A model generated the notes under the pieces. It was not told where the DNA came from. It saw nothing but the letters and a program-made list of their open reading frames with translations, and did no database searches. Shown in pieces: positions 15,767 to 24,410 of a stretch of 64,000 nucleotides of DNA (the first letter of the stretch is position 1; every line of letters starts with the position of its first letter). Made by a program: the position numbers and the translations under genes. Source of the stretch: CAXXOK01 sp963675925 (GTDB lineage: Bacteria; Bacillota; Clostridia; Christensenellales; Aristaeellaceae); contig CAXXIB010000006.1 of NCBI GenBank assembly GCA_963675925.2, positions 62,001 to 126,000 of the forward strand, given 5' to 3'.

Positions 15767-16759
15767 TTAGAATCCGAAGCTGTCTACGTTTTCGGCGTTG
15801 ATGACGATCCAGCCTTGGCCTTCCAGAACTTTGTCGCTGCCTTCTTTGAACATCAGCTGGGTATAGCCGTTCACGCCCAGATCCAGGGGCTCGGCAATTT
15901 CCGTACCGGCGAGCACCTGCTCAGCCAGCGCGACCATGGCCTGGCCAGCCAGCGCGGGATCCCACAGGGTCAGGTATTGCACAGCGCCGCTCTTGAGCAG
16001 TTCTGCGTTGTCGGCGGGCATGCCGGTGCCGGCGGTGAATACTTTGCCGCTAAGGCCCAGCTCCGCGATAGCGCGGGCGATGCCGGGTGCGTCGTAGGAA
16101 GAGGTACCCATGATGCCTTTGAGGTCAGGATACTTCTTGAACAGTTCTTTTGCAACATTGTAGGCAACGTCGCCGTTGTCTTCCGATTCCACGCGGGGTT
16201 CTTCGGCAAGCAACGTCATGTTCGGATAGGTTTCGGTGGCATAGGCTACGCCGCCGTTGGCCCATTCGTTGTGCGAGGCATTGGTCACGTGTGCAACCAT
16301 GGTGGTGTACAAGCCTTCTTGACCCATGGCAGTTGCCAGGTTTTCCATGATGAACGCGCCATACGCGTCGTTGTTGAAAGCTTCGATGTCGTAATCGACA
16401 TTCTCAAGCGATGCGCCTTCGTGGGCGATAACAACGATGCCGGCTTCACGCGCCTGCATGAGCACGGGCTCTAGCGATTCGGGATCGACAGGCACAACGC
16501 AGATGGCGTCGACGCCCTGTGCGATCAAATCCTGCACGAGCTGCGCCTGCAGCGTTGCGTCGATTTCGGCCGTGCCACGCTGATAGATGGTGTTCTCGGT
16601 GTGTGCTGCGGCGTATTCGTTTACGCCGACTTCCATGCGGACGAACCAGGGATTCGAAGCGTCTTTGGGAACGACGACGATTTCCCATCCGCTTGCCAGT
16701 GCTGCCGTCGATGCGAAGAGCAGCAAGGAAACAAGGACCAATGCGACCAATTTCTTCAT
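15767..16759 (-). CDS. Periplasmic-type sugar-binding protein (RbsB/RhaS/LsrB-like), system 1
   Basis: A 330-residue type I substrate-binding protein. A signal peptide MKKLVALVLVSLLLFASTAA with an ALA-S cleavage site precedes EIVVVPKDASNPWFVRME. Unlike most Gram-positive binding proteins it has no lipobox cysteine. The mature part has the two-lobe pattern, with VDAICVVPVDPESL in lobe 1 and GIMGTSSYDAPGIA in lobe 2. It would capture a sugar and hand it to the two permeases. ATG at 16759 has GGAGGT 7 nt upstream. It sits between lacI and the ATPase gene. Confidence 0.9.
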   Translation of the reverse strand: MKKLVALVLVSLLLFASTAALASGWEIVVVPKDASNPWFVRMEVGVNEYAAAHTENTIYQRGTAEIDATLQAQLVQDLIAQGVDAICVVPVDPESLEPVLMQAREAGIVVIAHEGASLENVDYDIEAFNNDAYGAFIMENLATAMGQEGLYTTMVAHVTNASHNEWANGGVAYATETYPNMTLLAEEPRVESEDNGDVAYNVAKELFKKYPDLKGIMGTSSYDAPGIARAIAELGLSGKVFTAGTGMPADNAELLKSGAVQYLTLWDPALAGQAMVALAEQVLAGTEIAEPLDLGVNGYTQLMFKEGSDKVLEGQGWIVINAENVDSFGF

Positions 16760-16824
16760 GTTGGGGACCTCCAATATTATTTATTTTTTACCCGTTTCTG
16801 CGGGTAAGAAACGATAGGATGCGC

Positions 16825-17823
16825 TTATAAGCGCGCTGTGGATTCACGTTGAATCACACTACAGTCGATCACAACCTCTTTGCGGGCTTCCTGGGCGTTA
16901 ATCAGATCGACAATCATACGGGCCGCGATATCGGCTACCCGGGTGAGATCCTGCTTCACGGTCGTAATCGGGATAGGGGAGATTTTGGAGAAAATCAGGT
17001 CATCGTACCCGGCCACGGCAATATCGCCCGGGATACTGATGCCGCGTGATTTCAGTTCGTTGATGACACCCATGGCCATCATATCGTTTACACAGGCAAT
17101 GGCGTCGATATCAAGCGTTTCCATAGCGTTGATATGTGCGCGTGCCGAGGTGTAGGTAACGTCCTCCAGCTTGAAAATGTTTTGGTAGGTAAGTCCCAGC
17201 GCTTGGATTTCGTCTTTGTAACCCGCTTCGCGCTGATCCATACAATACACGTCGGACGGGCCGGACATCATAGCAATACTCCGGCGTCCCTTTTGGTAGA
17301 GCAGCCGCACAATATCGCGCATGCCGCCGTACAGGTTACACATAACATACGGGCGTTCCACCGCCGGATAGCGCGAGGTTACATACGCCATAGGGATGCC
17401 TGCGCTTTCCAGAGTGTGCAGGTAGTCGATATCGTTGTTGGGCTTGTTCAGCGGTACCAGCAGCACGCCGTCCATCCGGTTTTCAATCATCTCGCGGATG
17501 ATTTGCTTTTCCCGCGTGCGGGAGTTTTCACTGATGGCGATAAACAGGCCGTAGCCGGAGTTGCGCATCTCGCGGGATATACAATCGACCAGCGATGCAT
17601 AGTACACGTTTTCAATATCGGGTACAATCAGGCAAATCATATTGCTTTTCTTGGTCACCAATTTGCGGGCATGCGGGTTGGGGGTATAGCCCATTTCCTT
17701 GGCCGCCTGTAATATACGCTGGCGTGTAGCCACGTTTACCTTCTTGTTCCCATTGAGAGCCAGCGATACCGTTGCCTTGGACATTCCAACCCGTTTGGCA
17801 ACATCTTCTAACTTTACATCCAT
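16825..17823 (-). CDS. LacI-family transcriptional regulator, system 1
   Basis: A 332-residue LacI/GalR repressor. The helix-turn-helix VKLEDVAKRVGMSKATVSLALNG-type N-terminus (residues 3-25) and hinge helix region (TPNPHARKL) are clear, followed by a type I periplasmic-binding-like effector domain. It is the first gene of the system 1 transcript, with a consensus promoter 135 bp upstream and two ATTTAAA-based operator-like sites in its leader, so autoregulation with the transporter genes is likely. The effector is probably the transported sugar or its phosphate; the sequence does not say which. Confidence 0.92.
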   Translation of the reverse strand: MDVKLEDVAKRVGMSKATVSLALNGNKKVNVATRQRILQAAKEMGYTPNPHARKLVTKKSNMICLIVPDIENVYYASLVDCISREMRNSGYGLFIAISENSRTREKQIIREMIENRMDGVLLVPLNKPNNDIDYLHTLESAGIPMAYVTSRYPAVERPYVMCNLYGGMRDIVRLLYQKGRRSIAMMSGPSDVYCMDQREAGYKDEIQALGLTYQNIFKLEDVTYTSARAHINAMETLDIDAIACVNDMMAMGVINELKSRGISIPGDIAVAGYDDLIFSKISPIPITTVKQDLTRVADIAARMIVDLINAQEARKEVVIDCSVIQRESTARL

Positions 17824-17836
17824 GCGTTGTCCTCTG

Positions 17837-17854
17837 ATTTAAACCGTTTTAAAT
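17837..17854. promoter_or_regulatory. LacI-type operator, proximal copy, system 1
   Basis: Inverted repeat ATTTAAA-N4-TTTAAAT with CG near the centre, the layout of LacI-family sites. It is 14 bp before the lacI start and 97 bp centre-to-centre from a second site. Confidence 0.65.
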
Positions 17855-17933
17855 TCTTTGCGTGCAACAATTCAAGTACTCTGTCCGGTTGATGTTTTGG
17901 ATGTGATGCGACACAATCCGTACCATATGGCAA

Positions 17934-17950
17934 ATTTAAATCGTTTTGAT
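17934..17950. promoter_or_regulatory. LacI-type operator, distal copy overlapping the transcription start, system 1
   Basis: ATTTAAATCGTTTTGAT shares the ATTTAAA half-site and central CGTTTT with the proximal site; the right half is imperfect. It lies just after the -10 of the promoter at 17958-17986, where bound repressor would block transcription. Confidence 0.6.
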
Positions 17951-17957
17951 ATGTTCA

Positions 17958-17986
17958 ATATTACCAATAAACGGTGAATGTGTCAA
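17958..17986 (-). promoter_or_regulatory. Promoter of the system 1 sugar operon
   Basis: Reverse strand TTGACA, 17 bp, TAATAT. It precedes lacI by about 135 bp. The intergenic stretch 17824-18131 otherwise holds only the two operators and the arginase terminator. Confidence 0.75.
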
Positions 17987-18087
17987 CAGGTTTCGATAAA
18001 TTTTTAGAATCACGTTCTAAACCATAAGAAGACAGGCTTTCATGATTGTTTTGCTTGCAAAGCGGTACGGCAAGAGTGAGAAATTTC

Positions 18088-18115
18088 AAAAAAACCCCTG
18101 CGCAAAGGCAGGGGG
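18088..18115 (-). terminator. Terminator of the arginase gene
   Basis: Reverse strand stem CCCCTGC / GCAGGGG with a 6-nt loop followed by seven T residues, starting 17 bp after the stop. Confidence 0.9.
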
Positions 18116-18131
18116 GGCATTTCGATATTGG

Positions 18132-19034
18132 CTAAATGACGTTTTTGCCGAACGCGGACTCGATCAGCGCTACGGCAAGGTCGCCGGTTGCGTTGTTGTT
18201 ATCCGCAATGGGGTTGAGCTCAACAATATCCAGGGAAACTACTTTGTCGACCTCGGATAGAATTTCCATTGCCAGGTGCGCCTCCCGGAACGTAAGGCCG
18301 CCCTTTACAGGCGTCCCGACACCGGGAGCTTCATGGGGGGATACGGCATCCAGATCAAAGCTCACATGAATGCTGTTTGTCCCCTCGGATGCAATCGCAA
18401 TGGCTTGCTTCATGGTTTCGTGCATTCCGAACTTATCAATATGATGCATGGAGAATACGGTAATGCTGGACTCCCTGAGCATGTTGACTTCAGCGACATC
18501 CAAATCTCTGGCGGCGATGATGACGACATTCTTTTCCTTGACAAAGGATTGTGTCTGTCTGGATGCAATGTTTAGCAGGCCATCATCGTTGCCCACAATG
18601 GCGTTGAGCGGCATACCGTGTATGTTTCCGGTAAGCGAGCTGCTGAAGTTGTTGTAGTCGGCATGGGCATCAATCCATATCACGCCGGTGCTCTGAAAGT
18701 GATCCAGCGAAGCCAAACACGAACCGATCGCTATGGAATGGTCGCCGCCAAGGATTAACGGGAAGCCACCAGCCTGATGGGCATGCAGCACGCTATTATA
18801 CAGGCTTTGGTTTACGGCGTTAATCTCATTCAAGAAATTAGCGTCTGCCTGTCTATCCTTCGGGACTTCTAAAAGCGGTACTGCGATATCGCCGGTGTCG
18901 TGGCAGCGTAAACCCATTCGCTGTAATTTTTCCACCAGGGCAGAGTATCGCAGGGCGCTGGGGCCCATGTCCACGCCGCGTCGATTGCTGCCGTAATCGA
19001 TCGGGACACCAATGATATGTATGGTCTTTTCCAT
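18132..19034 (-). CDS. Arginase (ureohydrolase family)
   Basis: A 300-residue binuclear manganese hydrolase, most like RocF arginases that convert arginine to ornithine and urea. Metal ligands are seen in LILGGDHSIA, IDAHADYNN (the DAHAD triad) and SFDLDAVSP (two aspartates). N-terminal IIGVPIDYGSNRRGVDMGP is arginase-like rather than agmatinase-like. The ATG at 19034 follows TAGGTGAG; an in-frame GTG at 19043 overlaps that site. It is a single-gene unit with its own promoter and terminator, and no urease or ornithine gene is near, so it may serve arginine catabolism or polyamine supply. Confidence 0.9.
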   Translation of the reverse strand: MEKTIHIIGVPIDYGSNRRGVDMGPSALRYSALVEKLQRMGLRCHDTGDIAVPLLEVPKDRQADANFLNEINAVNQSLYNSVLHAHQAGGFPLILGGDHSIAIGSCLASLDHFQSTGVIWIDAHADYNNFSSSLTGNIHGMPLNAIVGNDDGLLNIASRQTQSFVKEKNVVIIAARDLDVAEVNMLRESSITVFSMHHIDKFGMHETMKQAIAIASEGTNSIHVSFDLDAVSPHEAPGVGTPVKGGLTFREAHLAMEILSEVDKVVSLDIVELNPIADNNNATGDLAVALIESAFGKNVI

Positions 19035-19071
19035 TTCACTCACCTAAACTATCTTTTTGGAGTCTATATTT

Positions 19072-19100
19072 ATTATACGAACTGCACCTAAGAATATCAA
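19072..19100 (-). promoter_or_regulatory. Promoter of the arginase gene
   Basis: Reverse strand TTGATA, 17 bp, perfect TATAAT, 38 bp upstream of the start. Confidence 0.85.
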
Positions 19101-19478
19101 CACCAAGCTGCTAAAGCAGCATGAATGGTGGGGGCGTTGCTTCTATAGGATTAAGCCGGGTTCATCGTTGCCGCTTCAGCAATATGCTCTGTTTTGAATG
19201 GAACTCTATAATCATGCAGATTTTATTTCGGATTTTTCGTGCCATCCATCGTGAGCGACGGACATTCGTACAGGCTACTTCTGGAAGCATCCTGCCGTTG
19301 CTTACCCTGCTTCTTGCACTGGCAAGGAAAGCAAATGGGACTGCCGCAGGTGGGGTCGGTTTGCATGAAATCACTGGCATGATGTGGGATATCAAAGGGG
19401 AAATAGGTGGTTTCAAGGATCGAAAACCATGTGCATATTATACATAAAAAAATCGTAATCATTGTAATGTAAAATATG
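19101..19478. other. Gene-poor stretch between arginase and sugar system 2
   Basis: Open frames of about 100 codons exist on both strands but have no ribosome site and no recognisable sequence. The reverse-strand frame has a hydrophobic N-terminus, yet its start falls among operator sites. I see no structured RNA. The system 2 control region begins at 19479. Confidence 0.5.
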
Positions 19479-19492
19479 AGTAACCGTTTACT
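19479..19492. promoter_or_regulatory. LacI-type operator, upstream copy, system 2
   Basis: AGTAACCGTTTACT: arms AGTAA/TTACT around a 4-bp CG-containing core. It lies 34 bp before the -35 hexamer and 79 bp centre-to-centre from the second copy. Confidence 0.8.
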
Positions 19493-19526
19493 GGTAAAAA
19501 AACTACCCAAATCTTATAAAATTCTA

Positions 19527-19555
19527 TTGACAGACACACCGCATGGTGCTATATT
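19527..19555 (+). promoter_or_regulatory. Promoter of the system 2 sugar operon
   Basis: Perfect TTGACA, 17 bp, TATATT. Framed by two AGTAA-N4-TTACT operators; the leader to lacI is about 145 nt. Confidence 0.88.
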
Positions 19556-19557
19556 CG

Positions 19558-19571
19558 AGTAAACGATTACT
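19558..19571. promoter_or_regulatory. LacI-type operator at the transcription start, system 2
   Basis: AGTAAACGATTACT with the same arms as the upstream copy. It covers the expected +1, so repressor binding would block initiation and could loop to the upstream site. Confidence 0.82.
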
Positions 19572-19706
19572 GAAACAAAGGCGAGACCCTTTTGATGGGT
19601 TCAGTTTAACTTTCTACCGGCAATATCTGATAGGTTTTTCGGGAATGGGATGAACCGATACCCCATGGGTTAGGGATAGAATGGCTATGAAAGGAACGCG
19701 TGAACG

Positions 19707-20717
19707 ATGGCAACCATGATTGATGTGGCAAACCGGGCGAACGTGTCCATCGCGACGGTATCGCGCGTTCTCAATGGGATGAAAAACGTCGATCCAGAAA
19801 TGGCACGCCGTGTGCAGGAAGCTGTGGCGGAGCTGCAGTACGAGCCCAACTATACTGCGCGCAACCTCCGCTGCCGGGAAAGCCGTACGCTGATTATCCT
19901 GACCCCCAACATTACGAACTTGTATTATTCCAACATCATCGCCGGTATCGCCCACGGGGCACAGGAACATGGCTACAGCTACTTTCTGTTTAATACCGAG
20001 GGGAAACGCGAGCTGGAAGAACAGATCCTCGACCGCTTGGAAAAGCGGCAGGCGGACGGCGCGATTCTGCTGGGCGCGGAACTGGGTGCTAACTGGATTC
20101 AAAAGTATGCCGACCAATATCCCATCGTGCAGTGCTCGGAGTTTGACCCCAGCTATAACATACCGCATGTCAGCATTGATAATTATCAGGCGGCGCGCGA
20201 CGCGGTGGAGTATCTCATTGGCAAGGGCCATACGCGCATCGGCACTGTGAGCAGTAACAACCGGTTTTTCTCATCGGTCGAACGTATGCGTGGGTTCCGG
20301 GATGCGCTGACGGATGCGGGACTGACCGTGAACGAGGAATACATCCGCTATGCTGCCTGGGATAATTTTAAGGCCAGTTCCAAAGCGGCCTATTCCCTGC
20401 TCAAGGGACAGGATCACCCGACCGCACTGTTTTGCATTTCCGATATCTTAGCGCTGGGCGCAATTGCCAGTGCAAAGGAACTGGGTCTGCGCGTGCCGGA
20501 GGATATCTCCGTTATCGGGTTTGACGATGTGGAATACACCACGATGTTCCATCCGTATGTCACCACCGTTGTACAGCCCTGTTATGAAATCGGCTACCAT
20601 GCGCTGGATTTGGTCTGCAATATGATTCGGCGCAAGGATGTGCCTAAAACCACCCTATTACAGCACCATCTAGTATTTCGCGAGTCCGTGGCGGTACTGC
20701 CGCCGGATACACAGTAA
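19707..20717 (+). CDS. LacI-family transcriptional regulator, system 2
   Basis: A 336-residue LacI/GalR repressor: helix-turn-helix MIDVANRANVSIATVSRVLN at residues 4-23, then a sugar-binding-protein-like core with IILTPNITNLYYSNII and the dimer-face GFDDVEYTTMFHP near the end. It starts with ATG after AAAGGAA (10 nt). First gene of the system 2 transcript and 49 bp before the binding-protein gene. The paired AGTAA/TTACT operators at its promoter are the obvious targets, which would make it autoregulated together with the whole pathway. Confidence 0.92.
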   Translation: MATMIDVANRANVSIATVSRVLNGMKNVDPEMARRVQEAVAELQYEPNYTARNLRCRESRTLIILTPNITNLYYSNIIAGIAHGAQEHGYSYFLFNTEGKRELEEQILDRLEKRQADGAILLGAELGANWIQKYADQYPIVQCSEFDPSYNIPHVSIDNYQAARDAVEYLIGKGHTRIGTVSSNNRFFSSVERMRGFRDALTDAGLTVNEEYIRYAAWDNFKASSKAAYSLLKGQDHPTALFCISDILALGAIASAKELGLRVPEDISVIGFDDVEYTTMFHPYVTTVVQPCYEIGYHALDLVCNMIRRKDVPKTTLLQHHLVFRESVAVLPPDTQ

Positions 20718-20766
20718 TTCACATCCCCGTATGGGATGTAGAAATAAACAATGGGAGGAAATTTTC

Positions 20767-21792
20767 ATGAAAAAACTACTGGCACTGGTACTCTCTCTGG
20801 CCCTGGTTCTTGCCTTTGCTTCGGCTTCGGCTGAGGGCATTAAGCTGGGCATCGTCACCCCGGATGCGGACCATGGCTTTACAGGCGAAAGCGTAGCCCA
20901 TGCCCGCGCAGAAGCGGAAGCTCTCAAAGCAGCTGGCATCATCGACGACTATATGTTCGGCGTTGGCGGCGAAGCCTCCAAACAAATCCAGGCAATTGAC
21001 GACATCCTGACCTGGGGTCCCGATGCGATCATGCTGTGGCCTTTGGAAGGCGACCAGCTCCGCAATGCAGCCCAGAACGTGGTTGACGAAGAAGTTCCGC
21101 TGATCATTTATGACCGCCTGATTGAAAACTTCACCGGCATGGCCGCTGAAATCATGGGCGACAATGAAAAGATCGGCAACATGATGGGCGAATACCTGCT
21201 CACCTACTTCGCAGATCAACTCGCCGCTGGCGAAACCATCACCTATCTGCTGTTCATCGGCGACAGCTCCACCGTATCTAAGCAGCGTACCGGCGGTATG
21301 ACAGATGTGCTTAATGCCTCCGAATACGCCGATCAGTTTGTGCTCGTGACCGATGCGTTCCAGACCGACTGGTCCAACGCCAAATCGCAGGAGTTCATGG
21401 AGAACTGGCTGTCCACCGCAGACGCTGACACCATTGCGGATCTCGACTTCATCTGCACGCACGATGATGAAATCGTTGACGGCATCATGACAGTAATCAG
21501 CAACACCACCGAACTGACCAGCCTGAAGATCATCACCTCTGTGGGCGGCCGTCGTGAGACCCTCTCCACCTTCAAAGGCTTGGAGACCCCCGAACTGCTG
21601 ACCTACTACTTCAGCCCCTCGTACATCCGTGAAGCCATTCGTCTGGCTGTGGCAGCTGCCAACGGCGACGAGTATATGGGTGAAGTGATTGACGGCCAGT
21701 TGTTCCTGATCCCCACCATCGAGATCGACAAGACCACGGTTGCCGATTACGAAGCCAGCCAGCAGTACACCGATCGCTATAGCCTGGACTAA
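20767..21792 (+). CDS. Periplasmic-type sugar-binding protein, system 2
   Basis: A 341-residue type I binding protein. Signal peptide MKKLLALVLSLALVLAFASA, cleavage at ASA-E, no lipobox cysteine. Mature N-terminus IKLGIVTPDADHGFTGESV is typical of CUT2 sugar receptors; a hinge with DPxxI-like ILTWGPDAIMLWP and LIIYDRL follows. The ATG at 20767 has GGGAGGA 7 nt upstream. A terminator-like hairpin separates it from the ATPase gene, consistent with higher expression of the receptor. Ligand unknown; the enzymes downstream suggest an unusual sugar. Confidence 0.9.
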   Translation: MKKLLALVLSLALVLAFASASAEGIKLGIVTPDADHGFTGESVAHARAEAEALKAAGIIDDYMFGVGGEASKQIQAIDDILTWGPDAIMLWPLEGDQLRNAAQNVVDEEVPLIIYDRLIENFTGMAAEIMGDNEKIGNMMGEYLLTYFADQLAAGETITYLLFIGDSSTVSKQRTGGMTDVLNASEYADQFVLVTDAFQTDWSNAKSQEFMENWLSTADADTIADLDFICTHDDEIVDGIMTVISNTTELTSLKIITSVGGRRETLSTFKGLETPELLTYYFSPSYIREAIRLAVAAANGDEYMGEVIDGQLFLIPTIEIDKTTVADYEASQQYTDRYSLD

Positions 21793-21826
21793 ACTTCATG
21801 GTATACTGTTTCCATTAACATGACTG

Positions 21827-21858
21827 GAGCCGGCCGGTGTTATGCCGGCCGGCTCTTT
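21827..21858 (+). terminator. Leaky terminator/hairpin after the binding-protein gene, system 2
   Basis: An 11-bp GC stem GAGCCGGCCGG / CCGGCCGGCTC, 7-nt loop, then TTT. The short U-run suggests partial termination before the ATPase gene. Confidence 0.75.
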
Positions 21859-21880
21859 ACACACAAGGAGGACATCTTCA

Positions 21881-23392
21881 TTGCTCATTGAGATGAAGGG
21901 GATTGTGATGGATTTCGGTCCCGTCCGCGCAGTGGATCATGTGGATTTGACGGTGAAACCGGGTGAAATCGTTGGCTTGCTGGGCGAAAACGGCGCAGGG
22001 AAATCTACGCTGATGAACGTACTAGCGGGCACATTTCAGCCGACCGAGGGTGAAATTTTGCTGGACGGAAAAAAGACCCGTATGTCCAGCGCGCTGCACG
22101 CGATGAAACTCGGCATCCGTTTTATCCATCAGGAACTCAACCTCTGCAACGATCTGACCGTGTTTGAAAACCTCTTTTTGGCCGAAGAACTGCTGGATAA
22201 AACCTTCTTGCTAGACAAGAAGGAAATGGCCAAACGCACACAGGAGGTACTGGAGCGGATGCACGTTTCCATCGACCCCAAGGCCTTGGTCGAAACGCTG
22301 CAACCGGCGGATAAGCAGATCGTCGAAATTGCAAGAGCGCTATTGTTTAAGTGCGATTTGATTATTATGGACGAGCCGACTTCCGCGCTGTCCAACCGCG
22401 AAATCACCAATTTATTCTCGATCATGCGTCAGCTGAAACAAGAGGGCGTATCGTTCATCTATATTTCGCATAAAATGCCGGAAATCTTTGAAATTTGCGA
22501 ATCCTATTATGTACTGCGCGATGGTACGCTGGTCGGTCAGGGAATGATAGCCGATATTGATGAAAGTGCGGTTACCGAAATGATGATCGGCCGCACCCTC
22601 GCGGAGGATGACTTTTCACATAAAGACTATTACGGGCAGGATGAAATTGCCATGGAAGCCGAGCATTTGTCCGGCGATAGTTTCGAGGACATTTCGTTTC
22701 AGCTGCATAAGGGCGAAATTATCGCCTTTACGGGGCTGCAAAGCTCCGGCCGCGATATGCTGGCCGATGCGCTGTTTGGCATCATCCCGCACACAGGAAA
22801 TCTTACAATCAAAGGTAAGTCAATGAGCCGCAAACGCATCCGTGCGTTTATGAAAAACGGCGTAGCCATGGTGCCCAGATCCCGCAAAGAGCGCGGCATT
22901 CATAATGATTTGTCGATTCTGGATAATAACTCCATGGCGTATTTCAACACCTTGTTTCATAAGCTTATAATCAGCAACAAAGATGAGAAACAGCGGTTTT
23001 TACGCAGTAAGAAAAACCTATCCATCAAAACGGACAACCCCAAAAACCCGATTACATCGCTGTCCGGCGGTAACCAGCAGAAGGTGATTTTGGGCCGCTG
23101 GCTGGAAGCCAACGCCGATGTGCTGATTTTTGATAATCCCACGCAGGGTATTGATGTGGGAACAAAGTTTGAAATCTATCACTTAATATTAGAGCTGGCG
23201 CGAAACGGCAAGGCGATCCTTGTGTTTTCCGCAGAATTTCCCGAAATATTCAAGGTTGCGGATACTTGCGCCGTCATGTACAAGGGCCGCGTGAACGCCG
23301 TACTCAATCGCGATCAGCTGACTGAAAAGAATATTATGTATTACTCCACAGGATCAAATTTGGAGGGTATGAACCATGAGCAGACCCAATAA
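21881..23392 (+). CDS. Sugar ABC transporter ATPase (RbsA type), system 2
   Basis: A 503-residue double ATPase. Domain 1: Walker A GENGAGKST near residue 40, Walker B LIIMDEPTSAL, degenerate signature LQPADKQIVEIA. Domain 2: degenerate Walker A GLQSSGRDMLA, canonical signature LSGGNQQKVILGRW and Walker B LIFDNPTQGID with Asn in place of the catalytic Glu, so only part of each site is canonical, as in RbsA/MglA relatives. The TTG at 21881 is chosen for AAGGAGGA 8 nt upstream. The 3' end overlaps the permease gene by 17 bp. Confidence 0.92.
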   Translation: MLIEMKGIVMDFGPVRAVDHVDLTVKPGEIVGLLGENGAGKSTLMNVLAGTFQPTEGEILLDGKKTRMSSALHAMKLGIRFIHQELNLCNDLTVFENLFLAEELLDKTFLLDKKEMAKRTQEVLERMHVSIDPKALVETLQPADKQIVEIARALLFKCDLIIMDEPTSALSNREITNLFSIMRQLKQEGVSFIYISHKMPEIFEICESYYVLRDGTLVGQGMIADIDESAVTEMMIGRTLAEDDFSHKDYYGQDEIAMEAEHLSGDSFEDISFQLHKGEIIAFTGLQSSGRDMLADALFGIIPHTGNLTIKGKSMSRKRIRAFMKNGVAMVPRSRKERGIHNDLSILDNNSMAYFNTLFHKLIISNKDEKQRFLRSKKNLSIKTDNPKNPITSLSGGNQQKVILGRWLEANADVLIFDNPTQGIDVGTKFEIYHLILELARNGKAILVFSAEFPEIFKVADTCAVMYKGRVNAVLNRDQLTEKNIMYYSTGSNLEGMNHEQTQ

Positions 23393-24398
23393 GCGCTCGG
23401 AGGGTGCGCCCAATATCAATCTGGGAACGATGAGCAAGCGCTTATTCTCAGATTACAGCTATCTGGTATCGTTTATCCTGATTGTCGGCATCGCCGTGGC
23501 GGTGAACCCCAATTTCTTCAAGTGGCGGAATATCACCAATATTTTTGTTCAGTCCTCCGTCATCGGTGTGATTGCCCTGGGTATGACCATGGTCATCTGC
23601 GCGGGGCAGATTGATATCTCTGTGGGCGCGCAGGTTGCGATTATCTCAGGGTTTGGTATCGAAGTGCTGAACGCTACCCATAGCGTGCTGCTCATGCTGC
23701 TGTTTAGTATGGCATTTGGCGCGCTGATTGGTACGTTTAACGGCGTGCTGATCGCTAAAGGACGCATGCCGGCGATGATTGCCACCCTGGCGGTGCAAAC
23801 CTCCTGCCGGGCGATTATCAACCATTTCGGGCAAGGCGGCCCCTTCACGGTGGCGGCCGGTATTTCGACCGAGCCCTATTACGAGGCATTCCGCCAGGTT
23901 GCCAATGGGTCTATCAAAATATTCGGGCAAAAGCTGCCCTACCCGATGCTGATGTTCATCGGCATGGCGCTGATCTTCGGCGTGATTATGCAGCGCACCA
24001 AGCTGGGCAAGCACATATATGCCGTGGGCAGCAATGCGGTCTCGGCGCGCTTGTCCGGCGTGAATGTCGACCGCACCAAGATTGCTGTGTTTGCGATCAC
24101 CGGTTTGATGTGCGGCTTTGGCAGCTGGATTTACGCTTCGCGGCTGATGGCTGTTGCAGCGGCCAGTGCCGGCAGCCTGTTTGAGATGGACGCCATCGCG
24201 GCGGTTGCCATCGGCGGCACGGCAATGAGCGGCGGGCGTGGTAAGATTATCGGCACGTTCCTGGGCGTGATTATGTTCAAGATTATCAACAATATCCTGG
24301 TTGCTGCGCATGTGCCGACCTTCCTCAACGGTGCCATCAGCGGCGCCATCATCATCCTTGCAGTATTACTGCAGAATGTCCGTAGCAATAAGAAATAA
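23376..24398 (+). CDS. Sugar ABC transporter permease (RbsC type), system 2
   Basis: A 340-residue CUT2 permease. LGMTMVICAGQIDISVGAQ near residue 70 and AIGGTAMSGGRGKIIGTFLG near 290 are the family signatures. It is the only permease of system 2, so the channel should be a homodimer, in contrast with system 1 which has two different permeases. ATG has GGAGGG and overlaps the ATPase gene end. Twelve bases separate its stop from the next start codon. Confidence 0.92.
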   Translation: MSRPNKRSEGAPNINLGTMSKRLFSDYSYLVSFILIVGIAVAVNPNFFKWRNITNIFVQSSVIGVIALGMTMVICAGQIDISVGAQVAIISGFGIEVLNATHSVLLMLLFSMAFGALIGTFNGVLIAKGRMPAMIATLAVQTSCRAIINHFGQGGPFTVAAGISTEPYYEAFRQVANGSIKIFGQKLPYPMLMFIGMALIFGVIMQRTKLGKHIYAVGSNAVSARLSGVNVDRTKIAVFAITGLMCGFGSWIYASRLMAVAAASAGSLFEMDAIAAVAIGGTAMSGGRGKIIGTFLGVIMFKIINNILVAAHVPTFLNGAISGAIIILAVLLQNVRSNKK

Positions 24399-24410
24399 GG
24401 AGTGCTGAGT

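Noticed and set aside
16770..16815. TTACCCG/CGGGTAA hairpin between lacI and the system 1 binding-protein gene as a terminator
   Set aside because: On the transcribed strand it is followed by A residues rather than U, so it is unlikely to stop transcription; the genes are probably co-transcribed.
19223..19510. Reverse-strand 95-codon frame with hydrophobic N-terminus before sugar system 2
   Set aside because: The start is a TTG without ribosome site and lies among the operator sites; nothing in the sequence supports a real small membrane protein.
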